DNA of 64,000 nucleotides from NCBI GenBank assembly GCA_030062745.1, contig CP099841.1:11536970-11600969 (forward strand), given 5' to 3'. Position 1 is the stretch's first letter, and every line of letters begins with the position of its first letter. The position numbers were made by a program, and so were the translations under genes. This DNA is from Capitulum mitella. Lineage: Eukaryota > Arthropoda > Thecostraca > Pollicipedomorpha > Pollicipedidae. The notes beneath the pieces were generated by a model. That model was not told the origin of the DNA and did no database searches. It saw only the letters and a program-made list of their open reading frames with translations. Shown here piece by piece: positions 12,201 through 23,800 of the stretch.

Positions 12201-14042
12201 TACAAATACAACCATCACACCAACATGCCTAATGCCACAGCCTACATTGCAGGATGGAATGCAACTGCAGGCAGCTTCTTTTTGCCTGCTTCACAAACAC
12301 TTGTACTTATTGCAAACATGCTGCTTACAGCTCTCCCTTGATGTAGTCCAGCCTTTTTGACACATTTTGGACAGCCTCTTCAGGGTCTTGTTTAACAAGG
12401 ACAGGGCCAATCAGCTTGTAGACCTTGGCACCATCTTCCAGCAATGTCATCTCCTGAACAGAGCAGACCACAGGTAAGTTCCTTCAAACATTATTAACCT
12501 TATCTTAAAATGAGACACCCAAAAGAAAAGCTCTTAACACACCTGTAATCACTCTGCTTACACCAACACTTTTTAACCTGTTTGTTTCCCATACAAAATA
12601 CTTAACCAAACTGCAGGAAATCTGGGCATATTGTTGAGTTTGTAAACATGTAAATCTTAAGACAACAGTGGCACAGAATGTCCAGGCTGAGTGGATTATG
12701 ACTTTCCAGGAAAAGCTCATGATGTGTTGTTGCCTTATCAAACACATTTTGACCATTCTCTTTAAAAGCATTTAATAGTTTCATAGCTAACCCAGTGGCA
12801 TTGCACATACAATGACACTGGGCTAGCTATGACCCCAATACATCACACATGAATCTGACATCATTAAAATAGTGATGCACTTTCTATTTGTCAGCTGTAT
12901 TCATCATGACACTCACCTCTTTCACAAGCTGATTTTCATTCATCTGGCCATCAAGAGTTTGTCTTGCTGCCAAGGCTTTCTGGAGATCTGAAATGCATAA
13001 AAAATGACATAGCTGGAGTCAAGCTCTGTGCTGTGCTGTTTAGAGTAATGACAGAATGGTGCATTTGTCAGACTACATTTTTCTATGACAACCACCCTAT
13101 ATCTTGACAACTGCTTGGAATCTGTTTGAAAAGGTAAAGGATATGCTGGGTGTCAATTTGTATTCTTTTTAGGGGGCCCTGGCCCATCTAATGTTGATTT
13201 TGGCCCACTCAGTGTTAGTTTGGGCCCACCCAATATTTTTTCCCATTTTTTTAAGGAAAATGAGTGATAATGAGGGAAAGACTGGCCAAAATAGATAAAA
13301 GATAGGCAAAAAGTAAAGAATAAAGTCTAAAGCAATATGTCTATCTATTATTCTATCTTCTTTCTCTACATATACCTGTATACATGGGATAAAAGCAATC
13401 TTTAATTTGATAAAAAGTAACAAAAACTCATAAATTTCCATTAGTCAAAATAAAGTGGGTGAAATCCATTGAGAAACCAACATTTGGGGAGGCCAGATTG
13501 TCAGGACCTCAGCTTGGCCTCCCCAATCAGTCACAGGAATCTACTCCCCTACTACCTATCATTTCATAAAAGTTATGAAGCATTTAAACTGACAATAGCA
13601 GGTCATTGCAGTCTACAGACAACAATCGTTTTGCAATCCACCTACACTCCTAAACAATCCAAATTCTCATTTGTGAGATGACCAGCATGATAATTGCTGT
13701 GCTACGACAACCAGCCTCATGATGCAGCGCCGGATTGTCTTTCAAAGATTTCAGAGACACTGCAAAATTATGAAATATTAACAGTGAAACCTTGTGCTGG
13801 CCATCAGTAATCCGGTAATAATGGGGAAAAACAATGAAATGGTTCACATCCAAGAGCTATTTACATGGCCTAAATCTCATGCTATACTAAGGTCACCCTT
13901 GAAACTACAATTTCTAGCTTTCACATGCTAGTGTAGGAAAACAGCACAAAATAATGCTGGAGAAATCTGAAAGCCTACCTTTCTGAAGCTGTTTGTACTT
14001 CTCAACTTCTGCATGAAATTTCTTTTGAATCGCTTCCGCCAT
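9231..14042 (-). CDS. PFDN6: Prefoldin subunit 6 (beta-type), four exons
   Basis: Prefoldin is a cytosolic hexameric chaperone that captures nascent actin and tubulin and passes them to the CCT chaperonin; subunit 6 is one of its beta-type subunits. Exons (minus strand): 14042-13979 (MAEAIQKKFHAEVEKYKQLQ), 12987-12917, 12453-12329 and 9339-9231. All junctions have GT/AG ends and phases fit, giving 122 residues against about 129 in vertebrates. The family signature KVYKLIGPVLVKQD and RLDYIKGELKRHDD is intact. N- and C-terminal helices are coiled-coil-like around the central beta hairpins, as expected for the tentacle structure. The stop is TAG at 9233-9231. Intron 3 is about 3 kb because a mobile-element inverted duplication sits in it. 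The gene is divergent from NPRL3, with 772 bp between start codons. Confidence 0.94.
9447..12185. mobile_element. 2.7-kb inverted duplication in PFDN6 intron 3
   Basis: The arm 9447-about 10575 is repeated in reverse orientation at about 11027-12185, with a spacer of about 450 bp. Matching landmarks include ggccttttcagctttttctg near 9460 against its reverse near 12165, aatccaaatatgacctt (9524 and 12100), and gcaatattgctt-type blocks near 9705 and 11907. Each arm contains the end of a decayed reading frame (minus 10396-10560, plus 11027-11201) reading NAHMAHPESIVMG and ending RSARRRPASS. This resembles the C-terminal part of a multi-copy arthropod protein family of likely transposon origin (recalled, not searched). 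Spacer 10755-10870 repeats 11230-11345 directly. No intact transposase is present. Confidence 0.7.
10323..10362. repeat. Short hairpin within the left arm
   Basis: GGCAATATGT and ACATATTGCC flank a 5-base loop at about 10337-10361. The matching place in the right arm (about 11224) has ggcaatatataaag and lacks the hairpin, so it arose in, or was lost from, one arm. Confidence 0.6.
13148..13490. repeat. Interspersed repeat in PFDN6 intron 1
   Basis: The repeat starts at ggtgtcaatttgtattc and ends near gagaaaccaacatttgggg. The starting motif recurs at about 30826 and 47747, and the end motif (tcaaaata..gtggg..aaatcc.ttgagaaac) recurs at 59946-59980 and in reverse near 30880. The repeated ends with variable interiors suggest one non-autonomous element family; its class is unknown. 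Confidence 0.45.
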
Positions 14043-14814
14043 GACTGACAGCAAGATTAACTTACAAAAACTGACAACGCAGCTAGCACGAAATTACAGG
14101 TGAATACACTTATTATCAAGGCCTTCTACAGGCTAGTTCCGACCACACAAGCACGAGCGCTTGCACGAGGGGCTCCTTGGGTGTGCGACACTTCCCTAAC
14201 ACACCACCCTTGTTTTAGTTATTTATCGACGTGTGTCGGGCCCAGGTCGAGTTCTGGCCTTATAACAGTACCGCTCTTTACGTCGCATGCATGATTTTTA
14301 CAACCCATGAAAGACCATAGGAATTTTAAAAAATTAAGGCCCTTAAAAAACTTCCAGAAGAATTCAAAACAAACTCATCATAAAAAATAGACATTGTGGC
14401 TTCGATTCCTGAATTTACCTAGAAAATATAATACCCAGGAGTATTTTAAAGTATGTAATAACAGGAATCAAGAACGATTTCAATTATGACGCGTAAACGA
14501 CATTTTCAAAGGCAAATTTTCGACTCTAGCCAGTCTTGTCTCACGAGCCGACGTTCTGACGCCCGACGAGCCTCAAGACTTGACTCAAGACAGGGACGCT
14601 TGAGCCCTAGAGGCCGTGCGTTCTAACCCACAGCAAACAAACATTGGCCTTTCTAACTCAGTGGATAGAGACCAGAACTCTGTAGCCAGGATGTAGGTTC
14701 GAACTGGATGCCGCTGTCTCTCGATCGATGACACTTATGATGTAACTTGGGCAATATTTGGCGGGCACAAACGTTACATTTTTACGTATGTTTCCTCTTG
14801 AATCATAGTATGGG
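14043..14814. promoter_or_regulatory. Shared divergent PFDN6/NPRL3 promoter interval
   Basis: The start codons of PFDN6 (minus, 14042) and NPRL3 (plus, 14815) are separated by only 772 bp, so both promoters must lie in this interval unless unseen 5' exons exist. I see no convincing TATA box at a defined distance. The centre is AT-rich (about 14290-14500), and a tRNA-like remnant occupies 14646-14715. Confidence 0.6.
14646..14715 (+). repeat. tRNA-like remnant (possible SINE head)
   Basis: The order ctaactcagtggatagag then ggttcgaactgg mimics the A box and B box of a tRNA gene at about the right spacing. The anticodon stem and the 3' acceptor strand do not pair, so this is not a functional tRNA gene. 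It may be a tRNA-derived SINE fragment or a decayed tRNA copy. Confidence 0.4.
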
Positions 14815-17800
14815 ATGGCAGAGCTCAACCCCCTTAGCATAATTCTCGTGGAAAATGGCAGCAAAGGAGATCGACTTCTGTTTCGTTATCCATATGCGGA
14901 TGAACCTGCTACGTACATTACCAAGAGTAAGTGGTATTTGCATAATATTGATACTCTTTCATGTCATTTATTTCCGTTTTGTTGGTTCTGAATCCATGCT
15001 ATTCAGGAAAACTGTAGTTTATTTTTCCTCATCATGTCTTAAAGCATTTTAGGCATAAAGCATGTTTCATTATTCATAGGAGCAGAAGTTTTCATTATTT
15101 TTGCAGTTTCTGGTAAAATTATAGTGTCCTTAGCATGAAAACTCATATTTTTGGAACTTGCAGCTCAAAAATGCACATGCATTTAATATATTGGAATCAT
15201 TTGTGTTCTTCACATTCCTTGCTAGAATCTAAAAGCATTAATGAGACTATATTCTAACCCAGTTTTCATGCAGCTTGTTCATGCCCCTTTCCTTCATAGG
15301 TTTTCTTTGGCTGGATTGAAACTTTTTGCTACCATGCCAAAATTTAGTACCTTCTCTGGGATATTCATTTTAAATCATATGTAACATCCCAATTTTCATG
15401 TGTTCTTTGGGTTAAAAACTGTTTCTGGGAGGCTGGATCTGGCTATTTTGCAGTTGTCTCTAGACTTGTTGTTCCTGTTTGGATATCATTACTGTAGGTC
15501 CACTTTAACATTACTGTGATTTCAATATGTGAAGTTTGCTGAGGATCAAATGTAGAATCAGATGGAGAAACATGTGGAGCTGAGACTGAACCATGTATAT
15601 TGATGGCATACATCATTGATTTTAACTCAGTTTGTAAACAACTAAGTTTGTAAATAACTGCCACCAATGTGTTGGAGCTTGAATCTGCCACTACTTCAAA
15701 AATTGCTTCCAAACATGCCTTTAGGCTAAATTAAGACTAAATGTACATTAGAGTTCATGTATTTAAGCACTTGGAGCAATGTATGCCAGAAAAAAATAAA
15801 CCATTTACCTCACTTTTTGATCTTCTGAATGCACCACTGATGCCCTTTGATACTTTTGGAAACATGGGATGCCAGGTAAAATCACACACATTCATTGAAA
15901 CCCTCTTTTGTCATAATACACTGAGAAGACAGGCAGATATTGGCAAGGGAAGGAGGATGGAGACAGAATCGAACCCCATATGGATTTAAAGTGAAATCAA
16001 CTGCATGACAATAGAATTGGCATGATATGACTTATCCAGTTTTACATGACATGCCTTTCATTTCTGTTTATGTTTCTGTGTTTCAGGCTTCCGGACCAAC
16101 CCATATGCACTTGATGTGACCGAAGATTTATTCGCAACTCGGACTCGACATTCATCCAACATCAGTAAACACAGGCTGGTCGGCTTCACAGATAAGGTTA
16201 AAATGACTTTTAGTATCACCTAAAATTATCCCAGTTTCCAGATGTCTTTTTCCTCGTGCTCCCGTCCTAGAAGGACCCATGGATGTTCGCATTTTTGTAC
16301 ATGGGTGTGGTTTTCGGGAAATGATTGTGAGAGCCCAAAACACATATGGCGACATCCAGACGTTGCGTATCGGAGGGGAAGGGGTCTTGACAGGCGTTTA
16401 TGCCTAAAGTTCATAGAAATGAGTTTAAAAAAGTATTACGGGAGGTAAATTACGGACGGATGACTTCCGTAAATCGTGGATGGCTTTATGGCGGCTGCAT
16501 CCTTGAAAAGGAATATATCTGGTTTTTCCAGTGTCCCAAATCCGGGGAATTTTTAACAGTAGTGATGGGTTATTATGTAAATCAAAAGTGCTTTTTGGTC
16601 ATCGTAGACCAATATTCATGCGTTTTAGTTATTGTACTTGTGATATGTGATATCGGTAGGCAACTTATGACATACTTGTGACAGTGATATCGGTAGGCAA
16701 AATACAATACACAATACTAGCGGAAGGAGCTAATCGGCGAGCGGAAAATACGTAGGTAAAACTTGGACGTACCCGATACTTACCCAACACTGTGCCTTGC
16801 TGTACCAGATGCAGTTACAAAGGGCAACAACGATTGTTTTGACAAACAACACTAACGTATTTCGACCTATTCACGTAATACATACCTCCGAGGGAGATTC
16901 GGGGAACTGCAGGGATACTTGCCTGAATCCATGATGGCCGCTTTCATAATTTTAGTGGTCGTCAACTGCTGTAAGCTTCGACATCGACTTCGACTTCGAC
17001 ATCGCTGATGCTAACGATAGGCTGACACAATTCATTGGCGATTTTAACGTTGAAAAGAGAACGGGGTAAATAGATGAAACTTGGGATAGCAGCCAGCGTA
17101 CTCACCTACCTCAGTAAAACATGAGCCAACGAGAGCGAGTTGGCAAGAATGAATGGTATCTACGCATTGACTCATAAAAATGTCCTCCTCATTCTTACGT
17201 ACACAGGAAAAAAATCACGATGTGAGCAGATACACTCCCTTTCATGGAGGACCTTTCTGCAGGACCTGGTGATAATCCGGACAACTGGTGGATGACAGTG
17301 GAGTAAATGAGTTCCGGTTACAAGGTTATGAGTAAATGAGTTCCGGTTATTACATTTGTAACGTCGTAGGACTGAGAGTATAACTATATTTCAGTATTTA
17401 AACATTTTTGTCAGTTGTGGGTGCCCAAGTCGTATTATGGATGCCCATTTCCACTTTGTGGGTGCCAGGGCACCAACAAAGAGATAGGAAACCACACTTC
17501 TCTTTTAATGTCCAATACTGTCCGAATTTCTCATTTCTTTGTTGTAGGTGGATCTGGTTTCCATATTTTTGAGTAGCTACTCTAAGAATTACTCCTAGTG
17601 TCATTGTCTGGAAAACTGGCAGGCGTTCCATGGCTTTATTGGTGAGCGGTACTCACAACTACAGTTGTCCACGTTGTGGTCAGTGCTGCTGCTAACCCAG
17701 CGTCTATTTTGACCAGGTGCTGTCGAATCTCTGTGCCGTTCAGTCGCGCCTGGTCGGTCAGAAGTTTGAGGTCAAGGTCAACGATGTTCGCTTTGTGGGA

Positions 17801-20527
17801 CACCCCATTTCGATCCAGGCCGACCACCGCCGCACGTCCAACGAGGAGAACAAGTCCACCATTCATCTGTTCCACATTGTGTTCGCCCTTTGGGTTAGTA
17901 TCGTAGGTCCATGCGATCCCGCTAACGGTGGCTTTACATTACTGTGATTTCTACTGTTATCGGTGCTATTGCCTACTAGTATACCCAGTTCAAGCTCATT
18001 GTTCCATCAGTGAACTTCATGAGTTGATTGTGATATGGCATCCTGTTTTTTCTTTGGATCTTGAAACCTTGTGGTTTTTCCGTGTAAGTCCAGAGCAGTG
18101 GTCCGAGTGTTGTGTAGTCGATTCTGAGCATGCTTATGTAGGAAAAATACGTTTTCCAAACGTAAAGACAGCGTTACAGGGGAGATGTTCAGCCGCGTGA
18201 AGCAGAAGACTGCAACACTATAGTGCTTCAAAATTTCGACCTTATGCACTGGTGGATCCTTACCATGTACTGGTGGGGGGAGGGCAAGTCACCATCATTT
18301 GTGGCATCTGCCTCAGATGTTAATTTGTCCTCTGATTTTCATTCGACGTTTCTGAAAATTGGCGTCTGTAGCAGCATATTTGTTTCAAAAATGAAGTAGG
18401 CAACATTCGTCTGGAAAGGAGCTCAGAACACAAATTGGCCTGGGTTTGCCAAGTAAAGGCGGTCTCTGCCCTGATGAGCTCTCCCTGGATCCACCAGTGA
18501 TGTTATAATGAGTTGCATTAGCATTACTGACCGACTCTGCATCCCGCTGGGTACAGGCCAAGGCCAACCACTCGGTGGTAAACTGCTACCACGACCTGAG
18601 CCGCCGTGTTGGCATCGCGGTCTACCATGAAGAGAAACGATGCCGCTACATCACCAAGCAGGCCAAGATCATGCTGGGTCAGTGACGGCAAAGAATAGGG
18701 ATGACCTGGTCCACTCCAGTGCTCCTGTAGGATTGGTTCAGTTAATTGAAATGCCGTTAATTGCATCGAGATTGCTTCATCGGCGTGTTTATTTTTCTTA
18801 TGTTTGTTATTTGCATTGGAAAGGCTGTGGCTAGTTGTTGATGTATCAGATATCACGAATGTGTGCAAAATATTTCAATATGTGTAAAATTTATGCAATT
18901 TTATGTCATGACGTCTGTCGTCGCCAGTAATCACACGGTTTTTCATCGAAATTAAGCACTGCTATTCCCATATGTAATATGTTTCCTTGTGCTGCGGCCC
19001 AGATATATAGGCCCCTTCCCAGTAATTCATTTAGAGCATTTTCGCATTTCATTGGTTCCCTGGCAGGGCTAGTGCCGAACCCACTCGCGCTAGTCGTTCT
19101 CCCCACCACCCACGCTCCACGTTTCAGATTGGTTCAATCTGAAGGAAACTATCTGGGTTCTGTCATTACCACTCGTCGATCTCATGCTTCCCGTGCAGCC
19201 TCTCGCCCTCGCCCCACCTCCTGTCGGCTGCAGCACATCAGTATGACGTCTGCCTCTGGCACGGCGCCATCTCCTGGATAACGTCACCGCATGTTGTCCA
19301 TGTGACGTCACTGCTTGACTCCCTTGTAACATCACGTGCCGGCGGTGTGACGTTACTGCGTGCTCCCATGAAGCATCACCACGTACCACCCATGTGACGT
19401 CACTGCATGTTCCCCATGTGGCGTCACCAAGTGTTGCCCATGTGACGTCACTGCATGTTTCCCGTGCGTCGTCGTCACGCGTCGGCCACGTGACGTCACT
19501 GCATCTCTCCCTTGTGATGTCACCACGTGTTACCCGTGCGACTGCGGCGTATGTCGTGCGACGCATCATGCTTCTGGCGTGACATCACCACGTGTCTCAT
19601 GTGACATACTGCATACATCCCGCAGCATCTGCACATGTCTCCCATATGACGTCACCGCGCATGTAATATTACGTTGTCCGTATGTGCGTCCCCCATGTGG
19701 CTTCACCGCTTGACCTATGCGACGTGACTCGGTGCCTCCGCGTAACGTCACCGTATGTCATGTCGCCACGTGTCTCTTATGTGACGTCACGTGCCTCCCA
19801 TATGACGCCGCTTGTCTCCTATGTGATATCGCCGTTCTCCCGTATGACGTCACGGCGTCCGGTGCCGTCCGCAGCCGTGCACGACGACTACGCCTCCCAG
19901 CCGGAGGCCAACCGACTGGAGTCTCCCTTCAGTCTGGTGCTGTCTGCCAGTCAGCTGGCCAGGGAGCTGAAGGCTGTCTATGACGGGTGAGGGTCTCGTA
20001 GGGGGGTTGGAAGGTCGTGTTGACGTCTGTGAGCTGGGTTTCTGACTGCGGTTGGTGGAGTTCGTCGGGGATCGATGCCTGTTGCTGGGGTGTCTCAGTC
20101 ATCCCAACAGTGGTTAGTGGTAGCGTCATTACGTACAGCTCATATCCGATTTATGAGGGTATTGCAGCAAACCTTCGTTTTATATGACATCAGGAACGTG
20201 GAATGGGATAGGTTTTGATATCAAGCGTGTTTTTTGTGTGTGTTTGGTGGCAACTATTTTTCCATTGAAGGCACATACATGGCTTTCAGTCGTATATGAT
20301 CACGTTTTTCCCATGGACACTCATTTAGGCCGAATATTACCTGTGGCACTGCAACTTTGACTCATGCCTTTTTTTGTAATACGACTTCCTGCACGATCAT
20401 GGCTGGAGATTTCCAAGAATGATGGGGGGCACATAGGATTTCAGACTGTTTCCTCCGCGTCATTGTCTTAGAAATTCCTGTCCCTGAATCCCTGAAACCC
20501 CTGACCATTGGGGGTTCCGTACCCCCC

Positions 20528-20603
<76 letters not shown>

Positions 20604-20650
20604 TCTTCTCTCTTGTCTTCTTCTGTCTTTTCTGTCTGTCTGTCTTTCTG

Positions 20651-20748
<98 letters not shown>

Positions 20749-20777
20749 TCTTCTGTCTTCTTCTGTCTTCTTCTTCT

Positions 20778-20843
<66 letters not shown>

Positions 20844-23800
20844 AGTTCAGACATGTCAGGCGGGTATCTCTCTCGCCGCTCCCTTAGGCTGGTGCAGACG
20901 GGCACCGTGCAGCTCAGCATCGGCGTCTCTCTCTTTGCTGATACACGTCAGGCGCGATTGTGACCGCTCCCTCAGGCTGGTGCAGACTGGTACCGTGCAC
21001 CTGAGCATCGGGGGCTGGATCGACGTCAGCTTCTGCCTCCCGCAGAAGATCCACAAACTCCACCTGGAGGAGTGCACGGTGGAGGTAGGGGACGCGACGC
21101 CTGAGGCGTCCTGGGTCTCATCATCGCCGCTCCGGTATTCGCGCGGATGACTCGTCTCCGGGGATGCCGCTTGTCTAGTGTAAACTTGCCGTCGAACGCT
21201 GTTGAATCGTTGACGCCCACTGGTCGTCGTCTGACATTGGTTTTAGCTGACTGCTTTGAAGCGTAGATTGATGATAAAATAAGGAGATGGATTTTCACTT
21301 TGACCAGGACAGTTTCCCACATATTTTGGTTATTGATGTTGCCGCAGACTGGCATGTGGCCGATTGCCAACGCCGAGTAGGAAATTGTGTGGCCATGACT
21401 GGCATTCCATGTCGAGGTGGCTAGTTGGTAACGTCAAGGTAACGTCAGCCCCCCTGCCTCCCTCCCACCGCCATCTCGACAGCGTCATCTCGAGTACCTT
21501 CCCGGAGACCTCTCATCCGCCGTGTTCCGATCGCGTGCGCTGTACTCTGGCCGTGTCCCCCCGGCAGCCTGAGGCCATCTACCGGTGCCTGAGCCTGCTG
21601 AAGCCGTACCACACGCTGCTGCTGCTGGAGGACGAGCGCCAGCTGCTGCGCTCGCTCAGCCCGGACTCGTCGCCGACGCTGCGCCGCCTCGTGCGCGTGG
21701 CCAACCCGGTGCGCAACCTGCAGAACCTGGCCGCAGACGCCGATCTCACGCTGCGACACGTGTTTGAGGTCAGTCGGCCGCGGGAGGGTGCGGCTCGTGC
21801 TGGAGGGTACGTGGGTTCGGCCGTGTACCGGCCGCTGTGGCACACCAGCCGCGTCGTGGAGACCCTTATATTATATATATTAAGCGGCACTGTGCACCAG
21901 TAAGTTGAACTCTGCACGTGATGTCGTCATTTGTGTTGCAGGTATTCTAGCGAATGCTTTTAAGGGTTGCGATCATACGATTTCCGGCGACCTTTATAGC
22001 GGCTTCAGCTGATGAAAATGGCAATGTAGTTTCGTGAAGGTCAGTGTGCAGGCTGACGTAGGTTGGGAAGTATTCGGCTTTGATCGCGTTTTGAAGTTTT
22101 GCCTTTTCCGGGCAAGTTTCAAGTCCAAACTTCCCGTCGTTTCATAAGTTTAGTTAGTCGTTACCAGTGTGCAGCCGTTTTATCGAGTTTGTCGGTCGGT
22201 ATCACGGATCCCGTTCGTTTCAGCTGATCAGCCAGCTGGTGTACTGGGCCAAGGCCACCATCATCTTTCCGCTGTGCGAGAAGAACGTGTACGTCATCTC
22301 GCCGTATGCGCCCACGAAGCTGTGAGTTCTGTGGCCGAGTTATTGTTCTGCTGCAACTCACGGACAAGGGCATGTTCTCGGTAGAGGATTCTTGTCCGTC
22401 TGCTTTGCGTTTCTACCACTTTGTGAGCAACGTCTTTCCGTCTGCACGTCTTTTCCCTTAAGCGTAATTATTCACACGTACTTCAGCCATCAATTTTATC
22501 TCTTATCTGTTCGTACGGTTAAACATAAGCGTCATCTAACAACAGCTTGCTCTTGTCTTTGTGTTCTTGTAGATGTTATCGACTACCGTACATGCGTTTG
22601 GAAATACCGGAGTTCAGCCAGCAAGCTTATTTCGGACATGGGATCATGCTTTTTTTTCCTTAAGAAAGTTTTGCTTTTTAGAAACTCCAAGCTGGCTAGT
22701 GACTTCGCAGAGGAGTTTCCAGGCCAGAACCTGCATCAGGTGCTGTCCGAATACTCACTGCCATCAACTCTGAGCCAAAAGGTCACACCAGTCACTGCTC
22801 ACCAGCAGCAGGTCAGTGCCGGGATCAGCTAACTGGAGTTCGTAGTAAGGGCTGGGTCAGGTTCAGGATGAATGATTGGAACGTTCCAAATACTCAACGC
22901 TAATGTGCTAATGATAATATATGGCGCTGGACGTGAAGTATTGATTAACGAAATGCTTGTAGCCTGACATCGGTGTTTGTGTTTTTGGGAGTGTCGCTTT
23001 ATGTCTCCTCTCTCCAGTCTCCTCTCTCAGCTGTCCTCCACAATACCCCCTGAGGAGCGGGAACGCTTTACTTTGTTTCGTTTTTTCCAACGCCGTCGAC
23101 GGTGGAACGTTGACGGTGCCGGTGACGCCGTTGGCCCGTCGACGTGGCGCCTAGGTGTTTATTCGTACGCAGCGCCTCTACTCTGTCTCATGTCATCCCG
23201 TCTGTCCACTGCCCGTGGTAAGCCCCGGCTGCCGCCCGCCCCTGACCCGGCATCACGCTCCCGCCGCAGCCGGCCAAGGTGCAGGTGCTGGTGTGGCTGC
23301 TGCAGCGGCGGCTGCTCATGCAGTTGCATGTCTACATCTTCTTTACGCCGGTCACCAAGCTGCCCGGCACAGGTGCGTACTGCGCCGAGTCGGACGTGAA
23401 AGACTGCGCTTGGCCGATTTTCAACTGCGAGCTAGTCAGCTGTCGGTGTCAGCGCGTGCGTTCTTGAATTGCCGAGGATAATTTTCACAATTGCGGGTTG
23501 AGGTGGATAACGCTTCGCAGATGTCCGCTTCAGCTTTAGCCAAAACACTTGTATAAAAGGAAACGTTCCGTTGAAATCGGGAGAAAAATTCAAGTTACCT
23601 CCTTCAGGTTACTTAAAGCTTACTTCAGTGAAGAGAAATTCTCGTGCGTACTTGACCCCGATAGGCAATAAGGAGGCATATCAACCAGGTTTGACAATTT
23701 TTGTCAGCAAACGGTTTTTGCTTGTAAAAACTATGGGTGTTAACCTCACTGGCGAAAGCAATTTTCGTTTTGTTTTTGCCATCATGTTACAAGAACTCAT

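Noticed and set aside
14646-14715. Functional tRNA gene
   Set aside because: A- and B-box-like words are present, but the anticodon and acceptor stems do not pair.
19394-19582. Plus-strand 62-residue frame with eight-residue periodicity
   Set aside because: The 24-bp repeat automatically gives a periodic open frame; it lies within an intron.
20468-20963. Long open frames on both strands (Ser/Leu/Cys/Val and Asp/Arg/Gln/Thr repeats)
   Set aside because: They are translations of CT and CTGT microsatellites within NPRL3 intron 5.
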